Shown here: one piece after another, positions 55,409 to 64,000 of the stretch
Layout: the number at the start of each line of letters is the position of its first letter
Numbering within the stretch: position 1 is the first letter of the stretch
Assembly (NCBI RefSeq): GCF_019218295.1
Contig: NZ_JAHUZF010000007.1
Span: forward strand, 204,411 to 268,410
DNA: 64,000 nt
From: Maritimibacter sp. DP1N21-5
GTDB taxonomy: Bacteria > Pseudomonadota > Alphaproteobacteria > Rhodobacterales > Rhodobacteraceae
Reading direction: 5' to 3'
Program-made: the position numbers and the translations under genes
The notes under the pieces: model-generated
Database searches by the model: none
What the model was told of the DNA's origin: nothing
What the model saw: the letters and a program-made list of their open reading frames with translations, nothing else

Positions 55409-56714
55409 GACGCTCCACCCATTCAGACCAACTACTGATCGGATGATGTGATCTACTTAACTTCGACTTCAATCTAATGGCGTCACAGTAATACATAGTC
55501 CCGTAGGGTGGAGGGGCCATGGGATCGTCCTTTTTGAAGATGTGCGTCTTATAACTGTGGCACCCATCGACGACTATTTTATTCCCTATCTGCATGATAA
55601 GAAGGGACGTGCTCCCACCTCGATCCATTTGTCGGCCAAATCTTTTCCCGGAAGTATCCAAACCTTTCCGGAGCAGCACTTCCCTTGAGTAAGATCGTGC
55701 ATCGGTCCCAAAAGCGACCCATGCGGAGCGAATACGGCCCTCTTCAAAGAGTCTTAGCCAGAAATCACGACGCGGTGGCCACATGTGGCTGTCCTGTGTT
55801 GCGGTGATCGTATCGCAGAAGAACTGCATGTCCTCCTTTGTCAGCCATCTAAACAAAACATCCTTCAGCGCCTGATCAAATCCCGCCCATATGCCCCCGC
55901 TGTGTAAACGCGGATCATTGTAAGCAGCGATGATCGTTTCGGTCAGGTCGCTTTGAACGTCCGGCGGAGGCTTATCGTTCAACCAGGGTCTGACGAGCGC
56001 CTCCACGGCCTCCTGCGCTCCATTCAACAGCGGTTTCCCTTCTGCCGGGATTAGCCACTTCAAGAGGCGGGCGCGTGGATCCTCCTGCTTCAGGCTTCCC
56101 TGTATGCGGGAGACGAACTTGTGGTGAGCGGCAATCGTGATGCCGGCGGTGTGGGGAGACCTGAACCCAAGGTCCTTCAAGCCGTCATAGGGCGCGTCCA
56201 TGCTCATCATCTTGTCTGCGATGTCGGAAGCGATCTTTGACGTGTCCAAAAGACCAGGAAAAAGCTCGAGCAACTGCTTGGGCCGAGGGCCAAACTGCCC
56301 CTTTCGCGTTTCAAGCGCCGTGGCGAGTTCGACCGTATGCTGTGACTTGTCGTCAAAACTATCGATGTAGACCCAGACCATTGCATCAAGGAAGGCACCG
56401 GGCTGGCATGCTGCAATCTCGTCCAAATAGAACGTCCGCACGTCATCGAGGTCGGGCCGATCGCGACGCTCGGCATCGAACACTGCGATTGCTGCGGAAT
56501 TCACCCGCGCCGTCTTGAATCCATCCCAGTCCCAATCCTTTACCCGGCGCTTCATCTCCAGGGCCAGTTGTTCTCGGTTTCTTTCACTTGGCAGAGCCAC
56601 CACGTCAGGCCACCTCTCCATGACACGCGAAACAGAGCGTCGGATCGGATCAAGCGAGGGCAAAGCCCGCACATTCAGTGGCAGAGGCCGCGAGAAGAAT
56701 TCGCTCGATCTCAT
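55401..56714 (-). CDS. zorC: ZorC: EH-signature DNA-binding component of Zorya
   Basis: 437 residues. The C-terminal half has the EH_Signature pattern: DLTETIIAAYNDPRL, LFRWLTKEDMQFFCDTI, MWPPRRDFWLRLFEEGRI and AWVAFGTDARSY. ZorC acts between the membrane ZorAB motor and the ZorD helicase and binds DNA in the characterised E. coli system. It overlaps zorB by 4 bp (ATGA) and zorD by 8 bp. Somewhat shorter than the E. coli protein. Confidence 0.9.
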   Translation of the reverse strand: MRSSEFFSRPLPLNVRALPSLDPIRRSVSRVMERWPDVVALPSERNREQLALEMKRRVKDWDWDGFKTARVNSAAIAVFDAERRDRPDLDDVRTFYLDEIAACQPGAFLDAMVWVYIDSFDDKSQHTVELATALETRKGQFGPRPKQLLELFPGLLDTSKIASDIADKMMSMDAPYDGLKDLGFRSPHTAGITIAAHHKFVSRIQGSLKQEDPRARLLKWLIPAEGKPLLNGAQEAVEALVRPWLNDKPPPDVQSDLTETIIAAYNDPRLHSGGIWAGFDQALKDVLFRWLTKEDMQFFCDTITATQDSHMWPPRRDFWLRLFEEGRIRSAWVAFGTDARSYSREVLLRKGLDTSGKRFGRQMDRGGSTSLLIMQIGNKIVVDGCHSYKTHIFKKDDPMAPPPYGTMYYCDAIRLKSKLSRSHHPISSWSEWVERHV

Positions 56715-57682
56715 TCGTCGTCACCCACGACGCCAACAAGCATGTTCTTGATCGCCGTGATGCCATCGGTGTCGCGAGGCGTGACCATGATGAACCTAAG
56801 GTCGATCCTTCGATTGGTCGCGCGACCCTCAAGGGTGTCATTTGTGGCAACGGGACGATCCGGCCCATATGCAGCCACCGAAAGGACTGGCTGATCCTTC
56901 ATGTTGTGATGCGCCATGATGTCGGGGGCCGCTGAAGTCATGGCAAAAAACGTCGTGTTGGCCCTCGCCGTAGACAGTTCTCGGTTCAATGAATCAGAGC
57001 CCTCATTGTCGGTGTGACCCTCGATCTGGACGGCCTCAACGATTGCGAACGCTGGGTTGCATTCCACATCGAAGGTTGACGCGTTCCCGACCGTGTAACA
57101 GGGCAGGACCTCGTCCAATCTCTCGGCGAGACGCGAAACGATTGATGCCTTGTCTTGCGTCAAGTTGGTGCGGCCAGACAGGAACAAACCCTCACCCTGA
57201 AATCGCAATGCATCGCTCTCTTCGCTGATCTCAACCTGAAGATCGGGGAAGTCCTGCCTCAGGGCATCCCTTAGCTTGTAAAGAACTTCGCGGCGGGTCC
57301 GCGCTACCTGAGCAAGGTATTCCTCAAGCGGATCCACTTGTTTCAAACGCGCGAGTTCCGCCTCAAGCTCCTCGATCCGAAGTTCTTGCTGAGCTACCAC
57401 TGCCTCAAGCTCCTCGATCTTGAGTTTCTGCTGGGCGACCACGGCTTCAAGCTCTTCAATACGTTTGAGCCTGTCCTCTGCGAGCTCGGACTGCTCATCA
57501 AGCTTGGTGACAACCCGGTCATACTCCCGACGTTGAACCACGTCCTGTGACTTGAACTGGCTTGCGAAGAACGCAAGCAAGATCATGATGATAAAGAGAA
57601 ATCCGACCGTCATGTCCGTCATGGACACGAAGGCACTTTCTTCCTCTTCCTCGTGACTGATCCGACGCGCCTGCGCTCGCAT
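56711..57682 (-). CDS. zorB: ZorB: MotB/OmpA-like stator component of Zorya
   Basis: 323 residues. One membrane helix VSMTDMTVGFLFIIMILLAF carries the ion-path Asp (residue 23). Then a periplasmic coiled coil of three 14-residue repeats (RIEELEAVVAQQKL, KIEELEAVVAQQEL, RIEELEAELARLKQ; about residues 73-114) and an OmpA-like peptidoglycan domain (IEGHTDNEGSDSLNRELSTA, GRATNRRIDLRFI). With ZorA it forms an ion-driven motor that senses phage at the cell wall. The coiled-coil stalk makes it longer than E. coli ZorB. Starts 2 bp after zorA. Confidence 0.92.
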   Translation of the reverse strand: MRAQARRISHEEEEESAFVSMTDMTVGFLFIIMILLAFFASQFKSQDVVQRREYDRVVTKLDEQSELAEDRLKRIEELEAVVAQQKLKIEELEAVVAQQELRIEELEAELARLKQVDPLEEYLAQVARTRREVLYKLRDALRQDFPDLQVEISEESDALRFQGEGLFLSGRTNLTQDKASIVSRLAERLDEVLPCYTVGNASTFDVECNPAFAIVEAVQIEGHTDNEGSDSLNRELSTARANTTFFAMTSAAPDIMAHHNMKDQPVLSVAAYGPDRPVATNDTLEGRATNRRIDLRFIMVTPRDTDGITAIKNMLVGVVGDDE

Positions 57683-57684
57683 GC

Positions 57685-59748
57685 TTAACTCCTCCGAGCC
57701 TGAGTGGGCATGAAGTTCTCAGCCTGCTCGACGACTTGCCGCAAGGTGTCCAAGCCGGGTTGGAGTTGCCCCGCCATGTCCGAAACATGGTCTTGCGCAG
57801 TGCCAAGGGCGGCCTCGAGCTGGCGGTTATAGTCCACCAGCGCTCGCCCAATGAGCTCGTCGATCTTGTCGAGGTTCTCTGCCTCTTCGGACAGCTTCGA
57901 CAATGCGGCGCGCGTCGCCTCGAGCGAGGCGCGAATGCCTTCCCTTTCGTTTCCGAGCGCGGTCTGCGCGGCTTCAAGGACGCCTTTCGCGCCCTCCGCC
58001 ACCATCTTTGCGGAGGTCATAACGGTAGTGCTGGTTGCGTCCGTTGCCTCTGTCAGTTTCCGGATATTGACCTCGATCGCGTCCTGAGACGCCCGGAGCG
58101 GCCCGGCGGCAGACACCAGTGCCTTGCTTGCAATATCGAAACTGCCCGTTGCGGTGTTGATCGTGGTCGCTGTCTGCTCAAAGCTGGTTGCGGCCGTTCG
58201 TGCGCGACCAGCGCCATCTGCAATGGCACCCGATGCATCGGAAAGGCGCTCGCCGATCTGATCCAGCTTCCCGATGATGTCGCGCCCGATATTCTCGCCC
58301 AATTGCTCGCCAAGACGCGCGATTTCCTGACTCGCCCTGTCGAAGCTTTGCATCAAGGTCGAGCCCGCGCCTTCGATAGCTGTTCCGGCCTGAGCAGATG
58401 TTTCGGCCATGCGCGCTTGAACCGCTGCCGCACCCTCGGCAGCGGCCTCAGAGACTTGATCTCGGAAGCTTTCCGCTGCCTTCCGCATTTCCTCTGCGGC
58501 CCGGCTCATGGCGCTTGCACCTTCCGAGGTATTGTCCCGTATACCGGAGAGCGTATCGTTCATGACGCTCAACATGCGTTCTGCGCCTTCGTTCATGGCG
58601 TTTGACGCAGCCGCGCCCGTGTCCGAGACATTCGCCTTCAGATCCGCCATTGACGCCACAAGGTCCCGCAAGGCTGCGTTGAGAGTCTCGCCACTCTGTG
58701 CGTTCGTCGCTCCCATCTTGTCGAGCATAGTGTTCATGCGATCCGACGCTTCACCCAGCGATGTGCTGGCTTGGGTCAGAGCGGACCCGACGGAGTGGGA
58801 AAGCTGATCGCTCAGGTTGCCGACCAGTCCCTCCATGTTGGAACTGCCCATGCTCGAAACCTTCTCGAAGATGGGATTGATCTCCTTGGTAATCGTTGCT
58901 GAAATGTGATCAGGAAGCGCGTTGAGCGGTTCTTGGAGCTTTTCGACCATCGCAAACCCGATCTCTTGCAGGTGATCCTTTTGCCGCTCTGCGGCCTTAA
59001 GCTGCCGGAACCCGAGGTCTTCAAGGCTTACAAACTTCAATCGGCGTTCGATGAGCAGACACAGGGCGTGTAGCTCCCGATCGATCCGTCCTGCGCCCAC
59101 ACGCAAAAGGATCGTGAAAAGGATGGAGGCGGCGAGTCCGCTCAGCGACATGATGAATTTTGCCGACGCAATCGCCATGAATGCGCCCATCGCGGCATCC
59201 ATGCCCGTATCGGGAGACGATCCGTCCATCTGCCCGGCAAACTGGCCCAACGCCGCAACGAGGCCAAGGAACGTAAAGAACAGGCCGAAGGACACGAAGA
59301 TATTCGGCAGAATTCGGAACCAGCCCGGCCCGTAGCCCAAATCGTCGACGTACAGGAATGAAGAGGGCCGGATGGAATTTCGAAGCACGACGGGCGTGTC
59401 CCGTTCGACGTCATCCGCCACGATCGTTTCGGCGTATTCATCCCACGCCTCCCATAGCTTTTCCGCCGAATATGATGCCGATTTTTGTTCAAAGACGCGG
59501 GCCTTGAACTCTTCAAATCCGTCCGCAAAGGCCTGCACGCTTTCATATGCGGCGACCTCTCGCCTCATCGTTTTGATCGACCTCATCCGGGACCGGTGCT
59601 TAACCAAGAACAGAACTGCGACTATGACCATCGCGACCCCGATGCCCAATGCCACCAATCCCGGCGCGCTTTCAGACTTTGTAAGGTGATTGGCGATGGC
59701 CAAGATAAACTGAACGACGGCGTGTCCCGCGGACTGGGTTAGGTCCAT
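57685..59748 (-). CDS. zorA: ZorA: MotA-like motor component of Zorya
   Basis: 687 residues. Helices at about 29-49, 146-167 and 187-216 (FVSFGLFFTFLGLVAALGQF, AIASAKFIMSLSGLAASILF) are the MotA/ExbB core. The remaining ~450 residues are an Ala/Glu/Ser-rich helical cytoplasmic tail, characteristic of type I ZorA and needed to pass the signal to ZorC/D. AGGAA precedes the ATG. First gene of the zorABCD operon. Confidence 0.92.
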   Translation of the reverse strand: MDLTQSAGHAVVQFILAIANHLTKSESAPGLVALGIGVAMVIVAVLFLVKHRSRMRSIKTMRREVAAYESVQAFADGFEEFKARVFEQKSASYSAEKLWEAWDEYAETIVADDVERDTPVVLRNSIRPSSFLYVDDLGYGPGWFRILPNIFVSFGLFFTFLGLVAALGQFAGQMDGSSPDTGMDAAMGAFMAIASAKFIMSLSGLAASILFTILLRVGAGRIDRELHALCLLIERRLKFVSLEDLGFRQLKAAERQKDHLQEIGFAMVEKLQEPLNALPDHISATITKEINPIFEKVSSMGSSNMEGLVGNLSDQLSHSVGSALTQASTSLGEASDRMNTMLDKMGATNAQSGETLNAALRDLVASMADLKANVSDTGAAASNAMNEGAERMLSVMNDTLSGIRDNTSEGASAMSRAAEEMRKAAESFRDQVSEAAAEGAAAVQARMAETSAQAGTAIEGAGSTLMQSFDRASQEIARLGEQLGENIGRDIIGKLDQIGERLSDASGAIADGAGRARTAATSFEQTATTINTATGSFDIASKALVSAAGPLRASQDAIEVNIRKLTEATDATSTTVMTSAKMVAEGAKGVLEAAQTALGNEREGIRASLEATRAALSKLSEEAENLDKIDELIGRALVDYNRQLEAALGTAQDHVSDMAGQLQPGLDTLRQVVEQAENFMPTQARRS

Positions 59749-59975
59749 TTCAAATTCCTGAACTCTTGAGGTATATTTATCCGAAACTTCGCATCTCTAC
59801 TGACGGAACTCAATTGAGCTTCGAGGGATGCAGCACCTTCTGAAAGGTTAGACAAAGACACCAATTCCTAATTGCTCGCAAATTGAACCCGACAACATCA
59901 AGATGGAAGCCACTAATTCTCAAGGCCTGCGGTTGAAGCACTTGGGCAACGGCATGGTTCAAATCGCAGCGGGTT
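59749..59975. other. zorA promoter region / hsdR 3' intergenic
   Basis: 227 bp, A/T-rich relative to the flank. On the minus strand an A/T-rich ATAAATATA stretch about 25 bp before the zorA start may be its -10, and a 10-bp palindrome CTCAATTGAG lies at 59809-59818, a possible operator. No gene seen. Confidence 0.45.
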
Positions 59976-62900
59976 TCAGGCTGCGTTCCGGGCTAATGCT
60001 TCAGCCTGTTTGATAACCAGGATAACCGCCTCCGCCTGAAGGTCTGGCGGATAACCATATTTCCGAAGGATCCTCTTTACCGCCACCCGCATCCTCGCGC
60101 GAACATCTTCCCTTTCCCACCAGTCCACACCCGAACTCGCCCGCACAGAGTTCACCAGCTCAGTGGCAATGATCCGAAGCTCTTCGTTGCCAAGAACCTC
60201 TACTGCGGTTTCGTTCTGCGCGAGTGCGTCGTAGAAGCTCCGCTCCTCGTTCGTCAGATTGTCCGGCGGGACTGCATGAAGGTCCTTTGCGAGGGCGATC
60301 AGTTCCTGGATGACTTGAAGCGCATCAACGCTCCGATTGAGATATCTTGAGATCGCGCTGGTCAGGCGCTCGGAAAATTTCTCGTTCTGAACAACGTTGC
60401 CCCGGGTCCGCGCTGCGATCTCGCCATTGAGGAGCTTCTTCAGCGCCTCGACTGCAAGGTTCTTGTGCTCCATGTTCTGGATTTCCAGCAGGAACTCCTC
60501 CGACAACACGCTGATGTCCGGACGATCGAAACCACAGGCTTCGAGGATGTCGATGACTTCGGTAGACGCTACCGCTCGGTTCAGAAGCTGCTCGATCGCG
60601 AAGTCTGGACTGTTGCCGCCCTTCCTCCCCCCGGTCACGTCAAGCTTTTGCAAGGCGGATCTGACCGCAAGGAAAAAGGCGACTTCTTCCGCGTTGTCTG
60701 AGGCTTCCAGGGACCCCGCAGCCAACTTGAATGCTTTTGCCAGACTGGCGACGGCATCCATGTATCGTTTCCCAAAGTCATCAATTTGCTCGTTGCCGTC
60801 TTCGCGGGATTTCTTCAGGATATGATCTGCGGCCTTCGGCAAGATTTCGATGCGATCGGCGCTACTTCCTCCGAGAGCGCGAGAGTAGTCGAAGCCGTGG
60901 AAAACGCCGCGCGCGACGTCCAATGCCGTCAGGAACGCAGCCACGGCTTCGCGTTCATCCACCCCCGTCTGCGCTTGATCGCCTTGGGAATAGTGGGCGA
61001 GAGCATTCTTCAACTCGGCTGCGAGACCGATATAGTCGACAACCAGACCCGCTGGCTTTCCAGAGAATACCCGGTTTACTCGAGCGATGGCTTGCATGAG
61101 CCCATGACCTTTCATGGGCTTGTCGACATAGAGGGTGTGCATACAAGGCGCGTCGAAACCCGTCAGCCAAATGTCCCGGACAATGACCAGCTTGAGGGGG
61201 TCTGATACATCCTTATACCGCCGTCGCAGTCCCTCAAGACGTGCCTTGTTGCGGATATGCGGCTGAAAGTTAGCAGGGTCAGTCGCACTGCCGGTCATAA
61301 CGACCTTCACCGCCCCATCGTCGTCGGTGTCCGAGTGCCAGTCTGGCCGAGCCGCAACAATGCGCTCGTAGACATCGACGCAAATCCGCCGGCTCATGCA
61401 GACGATCATCGCCTTTCCGTCGATGGCCTCGAGCCGAGCGTCGAAGTGGCTCAGGATATCTTCGACCACTGCATCAAGCCGCGTTGGTGCCCCCACAAGT
61501 TTCTCGATGCCGGACCAGCGACGAGCCGCGGCGTTGGCTTCGTCGTCTGCCAACCCCTCTGTTGCCTCGTCGAACTCTTCGTCGAGCACTTCTTTGACAT
61601 CGGCATCAAGCTCGATTCGGGCTACGCGGCCTTCGTAGTAGATCGGCACGGTTGCCCCGTCTTCGACGGCCTGAGCGATGTCGTAGACGTCGATGTAGTC
61701 GCCAAAGACGCTTCTGGTATTCGCACCCACAAGCTCGACAGGGGTGCCCGTGAACGCCACGTAGACTCCATTTGGGAGTGCCGAGCGAAGGTGATGCGCC
61801 AGTCCGCGGCGCAGTTCGCCCGACTTTTCGTCGATCTTCGCGTCGAACCCGTATTGGGTGCGATGGGCCTCGTCCACCATGACGATGACGTTGGATCGAC
61901 TGGTGAGTTCCGGGAAGTCGCGCCCCCGTTCCGGGCGAAACTTCTGGATGGTCGAGAACACGATACCGCCAACCTCTCGGTTGAGGCGGGTCTTCAGATC
62001 GTCGATGCTGTCAGCTTGAACCGGATCTTCGCCCAGAAGATCCCGACACCGCCCGAACGTCGTGAAGAGCTGGTTGTCCAAGTCGTTCCGGTCCGTAAGG
62101 ACAAGCACGGTCGGATTCTCGAGCTCGGGCAAGTGCATGACCCTGCCCGCCAGGAAGGTCATCAGGAGAGACTTGCCTGAGCCCTGCGTATGCCAAATGA
62201 CCCCGCCCTTTCCATCGTCGCCACGAGCGGTGACGATCGAGTCGATCGCCTTTCGAACTGCGTGGAACTGATGGTAGCCCGCAGCTTTTTTGATCGGCCC
62301 TTTACCTTCGTCTTCGAAGACAGCGAACCAGTGAAGCATGTCCAACAGCACAGCGCGATTGAGCAGACCCTCGGTCAACGTCCCGAGCGCGAGCGCTTCG
62401 TTCTCTCGGATGACGGTTTGGCCATCAACCGTCCGCCATTGCATGAACCGGTCCAAGTTCGCCGATAGCGTGCCGTAGCGGGCGTTGAACCCATCGGAAA
62501 CCACGGAAAAGATCGTGCTGCGAAACAGGTTCGGGATGTCGATCTTGTAATTCTCGATCTGCGTAAAGGCCGCTTCGATATCGGCGCCTTCAGTGCCCTT
62601 GAGTTCGATGACAACGAGCGGCATGCCGTTCAGATAAAGCACGATGTCCGGGATACGTGCGACGCGACCCACCATGTCGACCTGGTTGATCGCCTGCCAA
62701 GTGTTAGCCTTGTCATCCCAATCCACCAGCCGCGCCCGGGCGTTGCGTTCTTCCCCGTTAGAGAAATACGCCACCGGCACGCCGCGGATCATGAGGTCGT
62801 GCATGCGCCGGTTCTCTGCGATCAGATCGCCGCCCAGCGCGTCATCCGCGACCTTGGCCACGACCTCATCCACCGCGCCCTCGGACAGGTCCGGGTTGAG

Positions 62901-63071
62901 CCGCGCTACGGCGGCACGCAGCACCTTCTTCAGGATCGCGTCATGAAAGCTTCTGCGTTCCGGGTCGCGAACCTCGGGCGAGATATCGGCGCCGGATCTG
63001 ACCTCGAATCCCTGTTCTCGGAGCTTTTCGAGCATCCCGAGTTCCAGATCAGATTCAGAATTCCAGGCCAT
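59976..63071 (-). CDS. hsdR: Type I restriction enzyme R subunit (HsdR)
   Basis: 1031 residues. Nuclease motif [19 protein letters not shown] (Asp142, Glu156, Lys158), then motor motifs: Walker [17 protein letters not shown] (297-301), [14 protein letters not shown] at 400-403 ([11 protein letters not shown]), [11 protein letters not shown], and [20 protein letters not shown]. It cuts unmodified DNA together with HsdM and HsdS, which are not in the window and would be expected upstream (to the right). Its start overlaps the TGA of the preceding DUF4268 frame (TGATG). Confidence 0.93.
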   Translation of the reverse strand: MAWNSESDLELGMLEKLREQGFEVRSGADISPEVRDPERRSFHDAILKKVLRAAVARLNPDLSEGAVDEVVAKVADDALGGDLIAENRRMHDLMIRGVPVAYFSNGEERNARARLVDWDDKANTWQAINQVDMVGRVARIPDIVLYLNGMPLVVIELKGTEGADIEAAFTQIENYKIDIPNLFRSTIFSVVSDGFNARYGTLSANLDRFMQWRTVDGQTVIRENEALALGTLTEGLLNRAVLLDMLHWFAVFEDEGKGPIKKAAGYHQFHAVRKAIDSIVTARGDDGKGGVIWHTQGSGKSLLMTFLAGRVMHLPELENPTVLVLTDRNDLDNQLFTTFGRCRDLLGEDPVQADSIDDLKTRLNREVGGIVFSTIQKFRPERGRDFPELTSRSNVIVMVDEAHRTQYGFDAKIDEKSGELRRGLAHHLRSALPNGVYVAFTGTPVELVGANTRSVFGDYIDVYDIAQAVEDGATVPIYYEGRVARIELDADVKEVLDEEFDEATEGLADDEANAAARRWSGIEKLVGAPTRLDAVVEDILSHFDARLEAIDGKAMIVCMSRRICVDVYERIVAARPDWHSDTDDDGAVKVVMTGSATDPANFQPHIRNKARLEGLRRRYKDVSDPLKLVIVRDIWLTGFDAPCMHTLYVDKPMKGHGLMQAIARVNRVFSGKPAGLVVDYIGLAAELKNALAHYSQGDQAQTGVDEREAVAAFLTALDVARGVFHGFDYSRALGGSSADRIEILPKAADHILKKSREDGNEQIDDFGKRYMDAVASLAKAFKLAAGSLEASDNAEEVAFFLAVRSALQKLDVTGGRKGGNSPDFAIEQLLNRAVASTEVIDILEACGFDRPDISVLSEEFLLEIQNMEHKNLAVEALKKLLNGEIAARTRGNVVQNEKFSERLTSAISRYLNRSVDALQVIQELIALAKDLHAVPPDNLTNEERSFYDALAQNETAVEVLGNEELRIIATELVNSVRASSGVDWWEREDVRARMRVAVKRILRKYGYPPDLQAEAVILVIKQAEALARNAA

Positions 63072-63886
63072 CAGTGATCAGCCTCCCCAGCCTTCAATCT
63101 TGGTGAGAGTTCGCCAATTGGTCCCGCGAAAGCCTCCTCAATCCGCTCATACGAATTCGCCAACCACTGGATCGCATCGGGCCAGTTTTCCTCGTTGAGG
63201 TGATCGAACGTGTTCGTCGCGGAGATAAGGCATCGCGTCAGATGGTCTTTGCGGTCCCACGCAAGTTCAGTGCCGGCCTTTTCCTCAATCGCCTCGCACT
63301 GCTCGAACAGCTAATCAAAGATCCACTTGTTCTCCTGTGCGGAGCGTCGCTGAAGCACGATGTCAACGCGCGTCTCGTTGCCAGCGATGACGAGGCTCAA
63401 AGCACATTCCGGGATTCCGATACCGCAGCTCATCCAATTGTCGCGAGACGGACGGAGGTTCTGAAACCTTTTCCGTCCCCGCTCCGCGAGTTCCTCGAGC
63501 GCGAGGGTCCAGAACGCCAGTTTCCGCTCCTGACCACGCCGCGACGCGCCCTTTGCCGACTTCTCTTCGATGTCCTTCTCAGCCATCCGGATCATATAAT
63601 CGGCAGCCTCCGGGGTCGGGATCACCTGTTGAAGGTCCACGAACACCTCCTCCTCGAACCGATAGGGGATGACCTTCACGCAGCGGGCGTCGATCTGATG
63701 TTCGCGCAGCCACAGGACCGTCGCGGTCACCTCCTTGCGGAAGTTCGCCGCGATGAACACGATCCGCTGGTTGGTGCCGTCGTTCAGCACCACCTCGTCC
63801 AGCGTGTCCTCGCCCAGAAACTCGCAGATCCGGCCCGCCGCATCGCCGCCGCCGTTCCGCTCCAGATACTGCTGATAGATCCCCAC
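63071..63886 (-). pseudogene. DUF4268 gene with premature amber codon and lost N-terminus
   Basis: The frame begins with GTG at VGIYQQYLERNGGGDAAGRI and continues with FWTLALEELAERGRKRFQNL and SRDNWMSCGIGIPECAL, typical of the C-terminal region of DUF4268 proteins that accompany restriction genes. A TAG at 63311-63313 (codon 192) interrupts the frame after NKWIFD; the same frame then continues with good family-like sequence (LFEQCEAIEEKAGTELAWD ... WPDAIQWLANSYERIEEAF) to the TGA overlapping hsdR. Upstream of the GTG a stop follows within ten codons, so the usual N-terminal nuclease-like part is absent. An amber-only or sequencing explanation is possible. Confidence 0.65.
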
Positions 63887-64000
63887 GGCCAGCCAACAAG
63901 CTCTGCAAGTTCATGTTTGTCGTCACCTGCGCCCTCGAGCGCTTTCTCAAGCTCCCTGCGCTTTGCCGTTTGCCGCGACTTTCTGAAGGACTCGAGACGC
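63784..64000 (-). other. Partial open frame at right edge, unidentified
   Basis: In another minus-strand frame, an open reading frame enters from beyond the window as ESFRKSRQTAKRRELEKAL, continues GAGDDKHELAELVGW and ends at a TGA at 63786-63784 inside the DUF4268 gene. The helical, charged part to about 63890 looks coding; it may be the end of an upstream restriction-cluster gene. Not identified. Confidence 0.3.

Larger units (their letters stand above)
52132..64000. mobile_element. Genomic (defence) island in tRNA-Pro, continuing past window
   Basis: Bounded on the left by the split tRNA-Pro 3' half and containing only defence-type genes (Zorya, type I restriction, DUF4268), all on the minus strand with less G+C-rich intergenic DNA than the flank. 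No integrase is seen inside the window; it would be expected at the right end beside the intact tRNA. Confidence 0.7.

Noticed and set aside
57330..57480. CRISPR-like or DNA tandem repeat
   Set aside because: The periodicity is coding: three heptad-pair repeats of ZorB in frame, without spacers.

Overview
The window looks like a chromosomal segment of an alphaproteobacterium of the Rhodobacteraceae (Roseobacter-type). The evidence is high G+C codon use, a roseobacter-style smo/mtl polyol locus, a DUF2793 protein of the gene-transfer-agent head-spike type, and clusters of small stress proteins typical of this group. No rRNA, CRISPR array or complete tRNA is present. Exact taxonomy cannot be set from the sequence alone.

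Layout. 0.1-10.4 kb is core housekeeping: ubiG, tex, a TUDOR-fold protein with topoisomerase IB, a TrpD2-like protein, cysG, aroE-aroQ, a DUF2793 protein and a TetR regulator. 10.4-18.5 kb, mostly minus strand, holds an FGGY sugar kinase, an SDR and envelope/stress genes: BON, PRC-barrel, YihY, DUF3618, holin-X-like, a YqjD-like protein, a 22-residue membrane peptide and a DUF892 ferritin-like protein. 18.0-25.3 kb is one run of overlapping minus-strand genes: processive GT2, GT2, GT4, an acyl-CoA-dehydrogenase-like gene (frameshifted), PIG-L deacetylase, NodS-like methyltransferase, GT2 and DUF892. This resembles an uncharacterised glycoconjugate pathway.

Several of these units are preceded by a GGAAC-N16/17-CGTT-type motif, the signature of the alphaproteobacterial general stress sigma factor EcfG. 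The hits lie upstream of the TUDOR/topoisomerase IB pair, PRC-barrel, the small-peptide operon and the glycosyltransferase operon, with a weaker one before the SDR. Genes scattered over 22 kb may therefore form one stress regulon.

25.5-36.4 kb carries a Crp-type regulator and a polyol utilisation locus: smoEFGK transporter, smoS, mtlK, and SorC- and LacI-type regulators that share a palindromic operator region, plus xylA. 36.4-40.6 kb encodes three exported or membrane proteins of unknown function. 40.7-51.2 kb is a catabolic cluster: DUF3237, enol-lactonase-like hydrolase, LysR, carotenoid/lignostilbene oxygenase, NitT/TauT-type ABC importer, MmgE/PrpD and aldehyde dehydrogenase. A repeated 15-bp box precedes both minus-strand catabolic transcripts.

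51.2-64 kb is a mobile region. A decayed IS30 transposase runs into what looks like the C-terminus of a tyrosine integrase. It is followed by the native terminator and 3' half of a tRNA-Pro(CGG) gene split at the anticodon loop, which marks one end of an integrated island. The island carries a complete type I Zorya anti-phage system (zorABCD) and an HsdR type I restriction subunit preceded by a degraded DUF4268 gene. It continues past the right edge.
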